A stretch of DNA of 64,000 bases, taken from an uncultured Lachnospiraceae bacterium. GTDB taxonomy: Bacteria > Bacillota > Clostridia > Lachnospirales > Lachnospiraceae. This document shows, piece by piece, positions 8,565-15,477 of the stretch (the stretch's first letter is position 1; every line of letters begins with the position of its first letter). Location: assembly GCA_910577045.1 (NCBI GenBank), contig CAJTLB010000002.1, positions 62,001-126,000 of the forward strand, in the 5' to 3' direction. The notes beneath the pieces are model-generated. The model was given only the letters and a program-made list of their open reading frames with translations. It ran no database searches and was not told where the DNA came from. The position numbers were made by a program, and so were the translations under genes.

Positions 8565-9128
8565 ATGGGAAGGCCAACAACAAAAACCGATTTACTAGCT
8601 GCAGCAGCTACAAACTATGAAAAATTAAATACTCTTATTTCTGAACTAACAGAACAAGAATTATCAACGCCTTTTGATTTTTCGGACAGCAAAAAGAAAG
8701 AAGCCCATTGGAAAAGAGACCGTAACCTTAGGGATATTTTAATCCATCTTTATGAATGGCATCAGCTTTTGCTTAACTGGGTACAATCTAATCAAAACGG
8801 TGATTTAAAACCATTTATCCCAGAGCCTTATAATTGGAAAACCTATGGAAATATGAATATAGCATTTTGGGAAAAACATCAAAATACATCATTAGATGAT
8901 GCAAAGTGTATGTTCCGAAAATCCCATATGGAAGTTATAAAATTAGCAGAAACCTTTTCTAATGAGGAACTATTTTCTAAAGATATTTATAATTGGGTTG
9001 GTGGCAGTACTTTAGGTTCTTATTTTGTTAGTAATACTTCAAGCCACTATGACTGGGCGATGAAAAAATTAAAAGCCCACAAAAAAATCTGTATTAATAA
9101 ACAAGGAGTAATAACATGCACTTTGTAA
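8565..9128 (+). CDS. DfsB/ClbS-family four-helix bundle protein
   Basis: This 187-residue protein begins MGRPTTKTDLLAAAA, the typical start of the ClbS/DfsB (DUF1706) family. The helical body contains RNLRDILIHLYEWHQLL and ends with SHYDWAMKKLK, as expected for a DinB-like four-helix fold. Known members include ClbS, which protects cells from the genotoxin colibactin; most members are uncharacterised. The ATG at 8565 is chosen over an earlier in-frame start because of AAAGGAAA just upstream and the family N-terminus. Its last 13 bp overlap the radical SAM gene, implying translational coupling. Confidence 0.82.
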   Translation: MGRPTTKTDLLAAAATNYEKLNTLISELTEQELSTPFDFSDSKKKEAHWKRDRNLRDILIHLYEWHQLLLNWVQSNQNGDLKPFIPEPYNWKTYGNMNIAFWEKHQNTSLDDAKCMFRKSHMEVIKLAETFSNEELFSKDIYNWVGGSTLGSYFVSNTSSHYDWAMKKLKAHKKICINKQGVITCTL

Positions 9129-9994
9129 CAGCGAAAGGCATATTATCTTCTACAAATGGGATAAACTTATACCGTGGCTGCTCCCATGGCTGCATTTATT
9201 GTGATTCCAGAAGTAAATGTTACCATATGGAACATAATTTTGAGGATATCGAAATCAAAGAAAATGCCATTGACCTATTAGAATATGCCTTAAAACATAA
9301 ACGGAAAAAATGTATGATTGGAACAGGCTCTATGGCAGATCCCTATATCCCTTTGGAAATGGAAACCGGGAATGTCAGAAAGGCTCTATCTTTAATCTAT
9401 AAATATGGGTTTGGGGTTACTATTCTTACAAAATCAGACCTTATTTTGCGGGATTTAGACCTATTACAGAAAATAAACGAAAAGACAAAATGTGTTGTGC
9501 AAATAACTTTAACTACTTATTCTGAAGATTTATGCAAAAAAATTGAACCAAATGTAAGTACAACAAAAGCTCGTTTCAAGGTATTGAAAAAACTCCGGGA
9601 GCTACAAATCCCTACTATTGTATGGCTAACCCCAATCCTGCCCTTTATCAATGATACCAAAGATAATATTTCTGGTATTTTAGATATGTGCATAGAGGCA
9701 AAAGTCTATGGCATTATTTGCTTTGGCATGGGCCTAACACTCTGGGAAGGAAATAGGGAATATTTTTATAAACAGTTAGACCTCCTATTTCCACGCTTAA
9801 AAGAAAAATATATACAGGCCTACAAAAACCAATATATAATTGAAAGCCCAAATAACAAAGACTTAATGGGCTTATTCTGTCAAAAGTGCAGCAAAAATGG
9901 CATTATCCACAATAACAAGCAAATATTCCAATACCTGAATACTTTTGAGGAAAAAAACTCTGCTACACAACTGGATCTTTGGAGCCTTTGCTAA
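9116..9994 (+). CDS. SPL-like radical SAM protein
   Basis: This 292-residue protein has a [4Fe-4S] radical SAM motif, CSHGCIYC (Cys22, Cys26, Cys29), then GTGSMADPYIP, the arrangement found in spore photoproduct lyase-like radical SAM proteins (Rv2578c/PA0069 type). A second Cys pair (CQKC) lies near residue 260. Only the cleavage of SAM to a 5'-deoxyadenosyl radical can be predicted; the target is unknown. AGGAG lies inside the end of the DfsB-like gene. The two genes overlap by 13 bp, and both probably belong to the WYL-controlled unit. Confidence 0.82.
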   Translation: MHFVTAKGILSSTNGINLYRGCSHGCIYCDSRSKCYHMEHNFEDIEIKENAIDLLEYALKHKRKKCMIGTGSMADPYIPLEMETGNVRKALSLIYKYGFGVTILTKSDLILRDLDLLQKINEKTKCVVQITLTTYSEDLCKKIEPNVSTTKARFKVLKKLRELQIPTIVWLTPILPFINDTKDNISGILDMCIEAKVYGIICFGMGLTLWEGNREYFYKQLDLLFPRLKEKYIQAYKNQYIIESPNNKDLMGLFCQKCSKNGIIHNNKQIFQYLNTFEEKNSATQLDLWSLC

Positions 9995-10773
9995 TGCACC
10001 AAACCTTCAAACAAATGTACCAAGTTCTTTTTCATTTTTTGAAGGACACTATCCTTATCGCTAGAAATTATAATATTAAGCGCCCAATCCAAATCCACAC
10101 GTATAATATATTCTGATGAAATGCCAAAAAAATGCACCTCATCACTAAACCACGCCTTTTGTAATTGATATGGTTCCAATAAATATTCTATTAATTGCAT
10201 TGGTTTCTCCCATTGGATATGCTGCTTTTTGGACAGAATATCACAAAATCCATTTGGGGAAGTATTAAGTTCAATCTGATATAGAAATTGTGTACGTTCC
10301 ATTTTTCGGAACGCCATTTGGAACAAATAGTTTTCAAAGGACCCAGAAAACAATTTTCCATTAAAATAAACAGGCGGGTTTTCCTCCTCCCCTAACTTTA
10401 AAAACAATACACTTTCTGCCCAATGCGTAGCAAATAACATATATTCTTTTCTATCAATATCAAAGCCATCTATGTAGTAAAGATAATCTTCTAATATTTT
10501 ATTAATATTAACTTCTGTACCCCCATCCCATTCCTGTTCTAACAGCCCATTATCATTTTGCCCCATCTCTTCTAAAAATAAAAGATAAGCAAATGGAATA
10601 CTTCTCCCATATTGCTTCAATCCTGCTATTTCCTCCAAAGCGTGGATTTGCTCTTGTGAGGCCGGTTCCACTTTTTCTGACCATTGATCCTCTATCGAAT
10701 TCATTGTTTTAAAAAGCCGTTCAACCATTGTTTCTAAAGAGCCTGCTTCAAAAGGAATGTTATTTAACAACAT
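9991..10773 (-). CDS. SUKH (SMI1/KNR4)-like protein
   Basis: This 260-residue soluble protein has an N-terminal SUKH-like domain: ASQEQIHALEEIAG, then IPFAYLLFLEEMGQNDNGLL. The C-terminal 120 residues are not recognised. SUKH proteins frequently act as immunity proteins for secreted polymorphic toxins, but no toxin gene is intact here. AAAGGAGG lies eight bases before the ATG. The gene is convergent with the radical SAM gene, with stop codons overlapping by four bases. A short remnant frame and a terminator-like hairpin lie just upstream. Confidence 0.7.
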   Translation of the reverse strand: MLLNNIPFEAGSLETMVERLFKTMNSIEDQWSEKVEPASQEQIHALEEIAGLKQYGRSIPFAYLLFLEEMGQNDNGLLEQEWDGGTEVNINKILEDYLYYIDGFDIDRKEYMLFATHWAESVLFLKLGEEENPPVYFNGKLFSGSFENYLFQMAFRKMERTQFLYQIELNTSPNGFCDILSKKQHIQWEKPMQLIEYLLEPYQLQKAWFSDEVHFFGISSEYIIRVDLDWALNIIISSDKDSVLQKMKKNLVHLFEGLVH

Positions 10774-10793
10774 ATTATTATCCTCCTTTTATA

Positions 10794-10824
10794 AAAAGTA
10801 TTTTTAATGATAAAAAATACTTTT
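10794..10824 (-). terminator. Hairpin between the remnant frame and the SUKH gene
   Basis: A 12-bp stem AAAAGTATTTTT / AAAAATACTTTT (10794-10805 with 10813-10824) has flanking T/A runs. On the minus strand it follows the stop codon of the remnant frame, so it may be the terminator of a lost gene. Confidence 0.5.
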
Positions 10825-10942
10825 ACAATAATTCTTCAAATCTTGCAACTATTCCTGATAGAATCCCATATTTGTCAAATTTTTTAGAAATACTTTTTAC
10901 TAATGCAATCTGTTCCCCAAGTATTATTGTATCATTACAAAG
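10823..10942 (-). pseudogene. 39-codon remnant of an upstream gene
   Basis: The minus strand reads DTIILGEQIALVKSISKK and continues to IVARFEELL and a TAA stop at 10823-10825. There is no start codon, and an in-frame TAG lies immediately upstream at 10943. The amphipathic composition and the hairpin at its end suggest the true 3' end of a lost gene. I do not recognise the family. Its place upstream of a SUKH gene would suit a decayed toxin or immunity gene, but this is speculation. Confidence 0.35.
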
Positions 10943-11235
10943 CTAAAATATATATCACTTTTATATTATTTTTTTAATATTTTTATTATTATATTGTTTT
11001 TGTTGGTAATTACACATTATCTGTTACAAAAAGAATGATAGATAAAATTTAATAGGGAATTGTCGCAAAAACAAGAATATGTTAGAATATTAGACAGGAA
11101 AATTGGAAATATAAGTGTTTTCCAATTTAATTGCATTTAGCGGCATTAAAAATTTTTATCTTGCTGATGATGACTTATTTAGATAAACTTGCAGAAAAAC
11201 CTGAATTAAAAGAATGAAAAAATTGGAGGTAAGAA
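10943..11235. other. AT-rich intergenic region before the phosphatase
   Basis: This roughly 290-bp stretch (over 450 bp between intact genes, counting the remnant) is strongly AT-rich. A short plus-strand frame ending LDKLAEKPELKE at 11216 may be another gene remnant. No RNA gene or repeat is evident. Confidence 0.35.
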
Positions 11236-11772
11236 TTGAAACTTTATTTAATACGTCATGCAGAAAGTTATGGAAATATAAGAGGAAAAATAATATCCTC
11301 CACAGATTTTAAACTGACAGAAAAAGGAATAGCCCAATCACAACGCATCGGGCAAAAAATTTGTTTAGAATTGAAAGAAAAGCCAATATCAGCCTATTGT
11401 AGTTCACTTGCCCGAGCCAAACAGACACTTATAGAAATTCTGCATTGCATTGGACAGGAAAATGCTGAAATCACAGAAACAGATTTCTTAAAAGAAATGG
11501 ATTTAGGACTACTTGAAGGCATGACCTGGGAAGAACGCCGGCAGAAATATCCAGAAATAGATTTAGATAAAAAACTATCATTACTCCAGGTTCCCTATGG
11601 AGAATCTTATCAGGATGTAAAGAATCGCTGTAAGGCGTTTACTGAAAAATATTTAGAAAAAGAAACAGATGAAAAAAACATATTAATTGTTTCCCATGGC
11701 ATTACATTAAGAATATTGATAAACTTTCTCTTAAAGCGTCCTGACGAAGATATAAATTTCTTAAATTGGCTA
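11236..11772 (+). pseudogene. Histidine phosphatase (phosphoglycerate mutase-like), C-terminus lost
   Basis: A TTG start with GGAGG (11225-11229) upstream opens MKLYLIRHAESYGN, the RHxx phosphohistidine motif of the histidine phosphatase superfamily. YCSSLARAKQT, the acidic KEMDLGLLEG and the second histidine in SHGITLRI follow. Normal sequence ends at about INFLNWL (11770). After that the frame runs on to 12156 only as antisense of the sigma-factor gene, so the authentic C-terminal strand has been replaced at a recombination junction. All catalytic motifs survive, so residual activity is possible. Confidence 0.7.
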
Positions 11773-12470
11773 GTTTGTCTGTCTTACTCGCTCTATGGTT
11801 ACGCCTGTTCTCTGGCTACTGCTGCCATTGTCCGATTATTTATAAATATCTCTTTTATTATGCTGTTCTCTCTATTACTTGTAAAATGTTCAACAATGCC
11901 CCATAATTGGCTTTTAGAGTGTTCGGCATATATTTTATCTATCATTTCATCTTCAAGATTAAAATCGGCTTGTATGGTATCGGAAAGTGTCAAACTGTTA
12001 TCATCTGCTAAAGGTGTGTCTAAACTGGCTACCCCCTGCATCTGTATTCTCAATTCCGGCAGCAGTCCTACAGATACACACATTTTATCAGCTATTTCAT
12101 TGTCTGTCGGCACTCTGCCTAATTCCTGCTCCAACTTCTGCACGGCTTTCTTGTAACGTGCTATTTTCTGCCTTGTGTGGATCGGTATCCGCACCGTAGA
12201 GCCGCATTTCTCAAGATACCGCTGTACTGACTGCCTTATCCAGTATTCCGCATAGGTCATAAACCGCACATTTGCAGACGTTTCATAATACTGTACCGCT
12301 TCCCACAATCCAAAATAGGATTCTTGCAATAAGTCCTCCATAGGCTCATAGGCGGTATATGGCTTTATGAATTTCTTAATCAATGGCAGATTACTTTCAT
12401 ACAGTAATTGCATATAATCCGTTACAGCATAACCGTTCCTAATTTCAGAAACAATTTGCTCATTCGTCAT
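11773..12470 (-). pseudogene. Mobile-element sigma-70-like factor, frameshifted and truncated
   Basis: The open frame from ATG 12470 encodes sigma region 2 (PMEDLLQESYFGLWEAVQ, RFMTYAEYWIRQSVQRYL) and region 3 (RIPIHTRQKIARYKK). In region 4, MAAVAREQ is followed by a premature TAA (11799-11801). Restoring one base in CAGGCGTAACC would give GVTIERVRQT, the region 4.2 recognition helix. Sequence identity then ends at the junction near 11772. Promoter -35 recognition should therefore be lost. This sigma class is typical of integrated elements in clostridia. Confidence 0.75.
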
Positions 12471-12517
12471 TGCAACGCACCTATCCCTTTGCTATAATTT
12501 GAGTAGATGCAGAATAT

Positions 12518-12555
12518 AAAGAGAAGTCAGCCCACAAAAGCAACGACTTCTCTTT
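12518..12555. terminator. Long hairpin upstream of the sigma gene
   Basis: AAAGAGAAGTC (12518-12528) pairs perfectly with GACTTCTCTTT (12545-12555) around a 16-base loop. The plus-strand copy runs into TTTATTTTATC. It could terminate plus-strand transcripts or form an attenuator in the minus-strand sigma leader. Confidence 0.5.
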
Positions 12556-12717
12556 TATTTTATCACAAAACCGCCTTTTTGCATATTTTAAAAATATTTC
12601 AGAATGGCAGCAGGACTAAGCCTTTTTGAAAATGCTCGGTAATTTGACACGCTTACTACCACTATGCGACATTTCCCTATAAAACCCCCATGGCATGATA
12701 TTTAGAACAAAAACAAA

Positions 12718-12745
12718 AGGCAGCAGTCCATTATGAACCCTGCCT
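12718..12745 (-). terminator. Terminator of the resolvase gene
   Basis: On the minus strand AGGCAG (12745-12740) pairs with CTGCCT (12723-12718), followed by TTTGTTTTTG, directly downstream of the resolvase stop codon. Inner bases extend the stem imperfectly. Confidence 0.65.
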
Positions 12746-12754
12746 AAACAATCC

Positions 12755-13432
12755 TTATTCTGCTCTCAATTCTCTCTTATATTTATAGAATGTATTTCTT
12801 GCAATCCCTATCAGCTTCATGCAATCCGCATCTGACAATGCACCATCAAAATCCTTGTTATGCTTCTGTATCTGCTTCTTTGCTTCAATAGATTTCTTTG
12901 TTATCAGCTTTGCCCCCTGCTTCTGCCCAATCTGCTTACCGTTCAATCTTGCTGTTCCAATTCCCTCTTTCGTTCTCTGGTGCAAGTCCTGTACTTCTTT
13001 CTCCGACTGCTCAAAAGCAAGCCTTATCTGTTCCTTTGCAAGCGACATAAGGTATTTATTCACGCCCTCTAAGATAAAGTCAACATTTGTTCTGGTCATT
13101 GATATATTGCTTTCTAATGCTTTCTTATATGTACTTGTGTTGATATGCGGCTCTTTCAGAAATACAAGTTCTATGCCCTTATTATATAATTCTTCATACA
13201 AACAAAAGCCCTCGTCTGCGTTCCTGCTCATTCGTGATACACTATCAAAGATAATGGTATCTCCTGCTTTGGCTTTTTTATAAAGCTTATTCCATTCTGG
13301 TCTGTCCTGCTTTGTTCCTGTATATACTTCCTGTATTATCACAGCCTTATCATAACTGCCCTTAATATTTCTAATCTGTCTGTCAATGCTTTGCTGCTTT
13401 GTACTTATTCGGCAATATCCATACATACACAT
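12755..13432 (-). CDS. Serine recombinase of the resolvase/invertase family
   Basis: This 225-residue protein starts MCMYGYCRISTKQQS. The catalytic serine lies in the YCRISTKQQ motif, and the family motif DSVSRMSRNADEGF follows near residue 70. The C-terminal end (SDADCMKLIGIARNTFYKYKREL) is the DNA-binding HTH. The length matches small resolvases rather than large serine integrases. The ATG at 13432 has GAGAGGG eight bases upstream and is preferred over an earlier in-frame GTG. Res-like repeats lie immediately upstream. Expected roles are co-integrate resolution or plasmid-multimer resolution for the element. Confidence 0.88.
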   Translation of the reverse strand: MCMYGYCRISTKQQSIDRQIRNIKGSYDKAVIIQEVYTGTKQDRPEWNKLYKKAKAGDTIIFDSVSRMSRNADEGFCLYEELYNKGIELVFLKEPHINTSTYKKALESNISMTRTNVDFILEGVNKYLMSLAKEQIRLAFEQSEKEVQDLHQRTKEGIGTARLNGKQIGQKQGAKLITKKSIEAKKQIQKHNKDFDGALSDADCMKLIGIARNTFYKYKRELRAE

Positions 13433-13475
13433 AAGCAATGCCCTCTCTTTCAGTATCACTTCTATCGTTCGTCTG

Positions 13476-13566
13476 TTTTGATACTATTACTGTACCTCTT
13501 ATTATTGTTGTCAATAACTTTTGATACTATTTTTATATATATTACTTTTAATACTTAATATCAAAA
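13476..13566. repeat. Res-site-like repeats upstream of the resolvase
   Basis: TTTTGATACTATT occurs directly repeated at 13476-13488 and 13519-13531. An inverted partial copy, TTTTGATATT on the minus strand, lies at 13557-13566. A minus-strand TTGACA at 13509-13514 is probably the resolvase -35. Repeated subsites beside a resolvase promoter are the usual layout of a res site, where the enzyme also autoregulates. Confidence 0.5.
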
Positions 13567-13653
13567 TGTGATTGATGAATAGACGGACTTATGATGTACT
13601 TTGTGACATGGGAAACCAGAGAGCCAAAGGCGGCATTACCCCTCTTATTCTTC

Positions 13654-13691
13654 GGAGGGTATAAAAACCCTCCAGACGAAAGAAAGGAGGG
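13654..13691 (+). promoter_or_regulatory. Alternative-pairing leader sequestering the toxin SD
   Basis: CCCTCC (13668-13673) can pair with GGAGGG upstream (13654-13659) or with the GGAGGG that forms the toxin Shine-Dalgarno (13686-13691). The two structures exclude each other, so folding of the leader could set toxin translation. Confidence 0.5.
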
Positions 13692-13698
13692 CGATACA

Positions 13699-13791
13699 AT
13701 GATTACATATCAGGATTTCTTTTTGTTCTGTACGTTCATTGTTGCCCTTATCAGTCTGCTTTATCAGATTTTTAAGGACAAAAGAAAATAG
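13699..13791 (+). CDS. Holin-like small hydrophobic toxin peptide
   Basis: This 30-residue peptide, MITYQDFFLFCTF...YQIFKDKRK, has one membrane segment and a basic C-terminal tail. It matches the form of the putative holin-like toxin family and BsrG/TxpA-type type I toxins of Firmicutes. The ATG has a near-perfect AAAGGAGGG site eight bases upstream. An upstream in-frame ATG at 13591 would give a non-conserved extension and is not preferred. A candidate antisense RNA overlaps its stop codon and 3' untranslated region. The expected effect of overproduction is membrane damage. Confidence 0.65.
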   Translation: MITYQDFFLFCTFIVALISLLYQIFKDKRK

Positions 13792-13884
13792 CCGCCAACT
13801 ACTCGCAATAGTTGACGGCTGTTACTTTATAACATGCTAATGTTATTGTGAGGGGTAGCCGCTTCTCTGGCTTTCCCTCTGTTT
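13782..13884 (-). ncRNA. Candidate antitoxin antisense RNA
   Basis: A strong minus-strand promoter should start an RNA near 13884. It would contain a hairpin at 13850-13879 (GAGGG..AGCC paired 9 of 11), a 7-bp hairpin at 13829-13846, and the hairpin 13791-13819 (10 of 11 pairs) followed on this strand by TATTTTCTTTT, an intrinsic terminator. The predicted RNA is about 100 nt and overlaps the toxin stop codon and 3' end. The arrangement matches type I toxin-antitoxin loci. Transcription is inferred, not seen. Confidence 0.5.
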
Positions 13885-13890
13885 AATCAT

Positions 13891-13919
13891 AATATAACAT
13901 ATCTCCCAGATAAATTCAA
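13891..13919 (-). promoter_or_regulatory. Promoter of the candidate antisense RNA
   Basis: On the minus strand TTGAAT (13914-13919) and TATATT (13891-13896) are separated by exactly 17 bp. Confidence 0.55.
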
Positions 13920-13931
13920 GAATAAATTCCG

Positions 13932-14246
13932 TTAATGCAAACCGTTAGGAAAGTAATAGACTGCTGCCCTCTGTGGTTCTACAGGCTTAAAATACTCGTC
14001 CGGGTTTTCTCCGGCTTCTATCAATTCCTGTCTGCATTGCTCTATCCTCTGTAAAAGTTCTTCTTGGCTCTCCCCGGTTATCGCCATCACATCATCTAAA
14101 GAGAAATACAAAGGTATTCATTGACACTTGCCCCCTATTTCAGAACATATTTTCTTTATCCTGTCCTTTTCGCTTTTGGGTATGACAAAGTTTATCCTGT
14201 CGTAATGCTCTTTGATATACCGGTTCTTATACGCTGTTCTATCCAT
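13932..14246 (-). pseudogene. Ribbon-helix-helix-like mobile-element protein, interrupted
   Basis: From ATG 14246 the minus strand encodes MDRTAYKNRYIKEHYDRI...IPKSEKDRIKKICSEIGGKCQ and stops at TGA 14118-14120. The start resembles small Arc/RHH proteins common on clostridial elements. The expected continuation KSVNEY is found in the +1 frame (SVNEYLCISL). The original frame then resumes with LDDVMAITGESQEELLQRI and ends at TAA 13932-13934. Two compensating indels, or one shift plus a nonsense codon, explain the pattern. It has AAGGCGG before the ATG and a good promoter. Confidence 0.5.
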
Positions 14247-14275
14247 GAAAACACCGCCTTTTTTCTGATAACCAC

Positions 14276-14304
14276 ATTATACAAAAGTCTTACGCAAGAT
14301 ACAA
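14276..14304 (-). promoter_or_regulatory. Promoter of the RHH-like gene
   Basis: On the minus strand TTGTAT (14299-14304) and TATAAT (14276-14281) are separated by exactly 17 bp, 30 bp upstream of the ATG. Confidence 0.6.
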
Positions 14305-14394
14305 GATTTTTATACCCTCGTTTGTGTGCTATGTGTGCTACGCTTCAAAATTCAACACTTTTTACCACAATTCCAGAAAACACAGACATAAGGA

Positions 14395-14427
14395 AAACCC
14401 TTGAAAATGCTGGATCTTCAAGGGTTT
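14395..14427. terminator. Inverted repeat downstream of rpsI
   Basis: AAACCCTTGAA (14395-14405) and TTCAAGGGTTT (14417-14427) form a perfect 11-bp stem with an 11-base loop, 27 bp after the rpsI stop codon. It may terminate the rplM-rpsI transcript, though the T tail is weak, or it may be an element-end repeat. Confidence 0.5.
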
Positions 14428-14453
14428 CATAAAATCTCTTATTCTGTCCCAAA

Positions 14454-14849
14454 TTATCTCTTACTAAACTGTGGTGCACGTCTTGCAGCTTTTAAGCCAT
14501 ATTTCTTTCTTTCTTTCATTCTTGGATCTCTGGTTAAGAAACCTGCCTTTTTCAAAGCTGGACGGTAATCTGCATCTGCCTGGAGAAGTGCCCTAGAGAT
14601 ACCATGGCGGATAGCGCCTGCTTGTCCTGTAAAGCCGCCACCATGTACATTCACAATAACATCGAATTTATCTATTGTATCTGTCAATACCAAAGGCTGG
14701 CGAACAATAACCTTTAATGTTTCAAGGCCAAAATAATCGTCCATGCTTCTCTTATTTATAGTAATTACATTTCCCTTCCCTGGTACTAGATATACTCTTG
14801 CAATACTTTTTTTTCTTCTTCCTGTTCCATAATATTTTGTGTTAGCCAA
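14454..14849 (-). CDS. rpsI: 30S ribosomal protein S9
   Basis: The 131-residue protein has the full S9 pattern: YGTGRRKKSIARVYL at the start, VHGGGFTGQAGAIRHGISRAL in the middle, and the basic tail ending QFSKR that reaches the ribosomal P site. It is translated from an ATG with GGAGGAAAT upstream, 25 bp after rplM, in the usual L13-S9 pair. The rpsI 3' end is a known integration site for some Firmicutes elements, which is relevant to the neighbouring mobile segment. Confidence 0.98.
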   Translation of the reverse strand: MANTKYYGTGRRKKSIARVYLVPGKGNVITINKRSMDDYFGLETLKVIVRQPLVLTDTIDKFDVIVNVHGGGFTGQAGAIRHGISRALLQADADYRPALKKAGFLTRDPRMKERKKYGLKAARRAPQFSKR

Positions 14850-14874
14850 TGTAATTTCCTCCTCTCAGTTCCGG

Positions 14875-15303
14875 TTAAAACTTTAGCTCTTCTGGCTTTT
14901 GGGCTGCATGCATATGTTCTGGTCCTGCATATACATGTAACTTTGTATACATCTGTCTTCCCAATGGTCCCTTAGGAAGCATACCCTTAACTGCAAGCTC
15001 AACTACCTTTTCTGGTTTCTTAGCAAGCATTTCTCTTAATGTTGTTTCCTTCATTCCGCCTACATAATCAGAATGACGATAATAGATCTTTTGATCTAAC
15101 TTTTTACCTGTCACTTTAACCTTATCTGCATTAACGACAATTACATAATCTCCTGTATCAATATGAGGAGTAAAAATAGGCTTATTTTTCCCTCTTAAAA
15201 CTTTTGCAATTTCAGAAGACAAACGTCCTAATGTATATCCAGTAGCATCAACTACATACCATTTTCTTTCCACTTTTTCCGTGCAAGCTACAAAACTCTT
15301 CAT
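14875..15303 (-). CDS. rplM: 50S ribosomal protein L13
   Basis: This is a 142-residue L13 with the conserved start EKVERKWYVVDATGYTLGRL, the segment HIDTGDYVIVVNADKVKVTG and the signature GMLPKGPLGRQMYTKL. It is an early assembly protein of the large subunit. It leads the rplM-rpsI unit with its own consensus promoter and an untranslated leader of about 100 nt. AAGGAGGAAACCG precedes the ATG. Confidence 0.98.
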   Translation of the reverse strand: MKSFVACTEKVERKWYVVDATGYTLGRLSSEIAKVLRGKNKPIFTPHIDTGDYVIVVNADKVKVTGKKLDQKIYYRHSDYVGGMKETTLREMLAKKPEKVVELAVKGMLPKGPLGRQMYTKLHVYAGPEHMHAAQKPEELKF

Positions 15304-15402
15304 CGGTTTCCTCCTTAAACAAATCCTTGGATTTCTTTTTACGGCTACAAAATGCTTTACCGGGGCTATGGTTCAAACACTTTATTCCGCTTTATGTCAC
15401 AT
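15304..15402 (-). promoter_or_regulatory. Leader of rplM, possible L13-type autoregulatory RNA
   Basis: The region between the promoter and rplM is about 100 nt and includes GC-rich pairing segments (GCCCCGG, GTAGCCG). Firmicutes L13 mRNAs often carry an autoregulatory leader bound by L13. I cannot confirm the consensus fold by eye. Confidence 0.35.
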
Positions 15403-15408
15403 TTTAAT

Positions 15409-15437
15409 ATTATATAATACTCATCCGTGTGTGTCAA
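15409..15437 (-). promoter_or_regulatory. Consensus promoter of rplM-rpsI
   Basis: A perfect TTGACA (15432-15437), 17-bp spacer and perfect TATAAT (15409-15414) on the minus strand. It separates rplM-rpsI from the upstream ecf-truA transcript. Confidence 0.85.
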
Positions 15438-15477
15438 GCACTTTTCCCACATTTTAGCACTATCACAGCCAACTTTC

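Larger units (their letters stand above)
11773..14430. mobile_element. Degenerate mobile-element segment next to rpsI
   Basis: This 2.6-kb block carries typical cargo of Firmicutes conjugative or mobilisable elements: a sigma-70-like factor, a serine resolvase with res-like repeats, a short hydrophobic toxin peptide and a small ribbon-helix-helix-like gene. Two of these are broken. The left edge is a sharp junction inside the phosphatase gene; the right edge is ill-defined, between the RHH gene and rpsI. No integrase, relaxase or clear flanking direct repeats are visible, so this is probably a deletion remnant. Confidence 0.6.

Noticed and set aside
11773..12156. Continuation of the phosphatase frame past 11772
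   Set aside because: The residues are antisense of the sigma-factor gene and show no phosphatase similarity.
12819..13283. 154-codon plus-strand frame
   Set aside because: Cysteine- and serine-rich antisense of the resolvase gene; no start signal.
11760..14460. Direct repeats flanking the mobile segment as att sites
   Set aside because: I compared the junction near 11770 with the rpsI 3' end and saw no convincing repeat.
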